NCBI GenBank assembly: GCA_937902455.1
Contig: CALELI010000122.1
Location: 1-5,860 of the forward strand
Reading direction: 5' to 3'
DNA length: 5,860 bases
From: an uncultured Prevotellaceae bacterium
GTDB taxonomy: Bacteria > Bacteroidota > Bacteroidia > Bacteroidales > Bacteroidaceae
Within the stretch, counting starts at the first letter, position 1, and the number at the start of each line of letters is the position of its first letter. Position numbers and translations under genes: made by a program. A model generated the notes under the pieces. It saw only the letters and a list, made by a program, of their open reading frames with translations. It was not told where the DNA came from and did not search any database. Positions 5,222 through 5,860 of the stretch are shown here, piece after piece.

Positions 5222-5860
5222 ATGGATGTAAATTTCATTTTAGCAAGCATCGGAGTATTCCTTGCAATCATATTAGTGCTCGTCATACTCCTTCTCGTAG
5301 CAAAGAAATACCTTTCTCCTTCAGGTACCGTCAAGCTTACCATCAACGGAGACAAGGTCCTCGAGGTAGAGCAGGGTAGTAGTGTCCTCTCCACTCTCGC
5401 AGCAAATGGCGTATATCTCTCAAGTGCCTGTGGCGGTAAGGGCTCCTGCGGTCAGTGCAAGTGCCAGATTCCGGAAGGTGCAGGCGAGATTCTCGATTCC
5501 GAGAAGCCACACTTCACCCGCAAGCAGATAAAGGAGAACTTCCACCTCGGTTGCCAGACTAAGGTCAAGGGCGACATGAGCATCAAGGTTCCAGAGTCAG
5601 TCCTTGGAGTAAAGGAATGGGAGTGCACAGTCATCAGCAACAAGAACGTTGCTTCATTCATCAAGGAATTCAAGGTACAGCTCCCTCCGGGAGAACACAT
5701 GGACTTTATTCCTGGAAGCTATGCACAGATTCAGATTCCTGCATACGATATCGACTACGACCGCGACATGGACAAGGACCTCATCGGCGACCTCTATGTT
5801 CCTACATGGCAGAAGTTCGGTATCTTCGGACTCAAGCAGAAGAACGACACACCTACAATC
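5222..5860 (+). CDS. nqrF: Na+-translocating NADH-quinone reductase subunit F, N-terminal part
   Basis: NqrF is the electron entry subunit: it oxidises NADH with FAD and passes electrons through a [2Fe-2S] cluster into NqrD/NqrE. The first 213 codons are present and the frame is open at the right edge; full-length proteins have about 410-425 residues. Residues 5-26 form the single N-terminal membrane helix. A plant-type ferredoxin domain follows (about 35-125) with the cluster ligands C70, C76, C79 and C111 (C-G-G-K-G-S-C-G-Q-C, then HLGCQT). The start of the ferredoxin reductase-like FAD domain begins near residue 130. The window ends just before the expected R-x-Y-S flavin-binding motif, so neither FAD nor NADH binding residues can be checked. 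ATG lies 9 nt after the nqrE stop. Confidence 0.96.
   Translation, partial: MDVNFILASIGVFLAIILVLVILLLVAKKYLSPSGTVKLTINGDKVLEVEQGSSVLSTLAANGVYLSSACGGKGSCGQCKCQIPEGAGEILDSEKPHFTRKQIKENFHLGCQTKVKGDMSIKVPESVLGVKEWECTVISNKNVASFIKEFKVQLPPGEHMDFIPGSYAQIQIPAYDIDYDRDMDKDLIGDLYVPTWQKFGIFGLKQKNDTPTI

Noticed and set aside
1..5860. CRISPR array, tRNA, rRNA or insertion sequence
   Set aside because: No regularly spaced long repeats, cloverleaf sequences, rRNA motifs or transposase frames were seen.

Overview
The window holds most of an operon for the sodium-pumping NADH:quinone reductase (Na+-NQR). All genes are on the + strand in the usual order nqrA-nqrB-nqrC-nqrD-nqrE-nqrF. nqrF is cut by the right edge, just before its FAD-binding domain motif would appear. 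The organism is most likely a member of the Bacteroidota, probably Bacteroidales and perhaps Prevotella-like. Two intergenic promoters match the Bacteroidota pattern TTTG-N19/20-TAnnTTTG, start codons are mostly preceded by A/T-rich sequence instead of clear Shine-Dalgarno sites, and the Nqr subunits look like the anaerobe type. The genus is an impression from memory, not a search result.

Positions 1-517 are a long regulatory or intergenic stretch. The left edge may hold the last codons of a + strand gene (stop at 80-82). A complete minus-strand unit follows: a promoter (193-223), a predicted transcript of about 75 nt, and a GC-rich hairpin with a U-tract at 111-145. This looks like a small RNA gene or a terminated leader. 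Positions 235-390 are an unexpectedly GC-rich block with a 36-codon minus-strand reading frame; it may be a dispersed repeat. The nqr promoter lies at 419-450, with nine T residues in its spacer. It drives a leader of about 60 nt that could encode a 17-residue peptide ending 2 nt before nqrA.

Positions 518-5860 are the operon. The genes are packed with gaps of 1-9 nt, except for a 78-nt gap between nqrD and nqrE that holds two arrays of 7-bp tandem repeats in roughly inverted orientation. NqrF takes electrons from NADH through FAD and its [2Fe-2S] cluster. They then pass to the intramembrane [2Fe-2S] cluster of NqrD/NqrE, the covalent FMN of NqrC, the covalent FMN of NqrB, riboflavin and quinone, while Na+ is moved outward. 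All cluster cysteines of NqrD, NqrE and NqrF and the flavinylation threonine of NqrC are visible.

The most notable feature is NqrC. It carries an extra N-terminal rubredoxin-like four-cysteine domain of about 49 residues fused before the normal start, and a Cys/His-rich C-terminal tail. These put a possible extra metal site on each side of the membrane.
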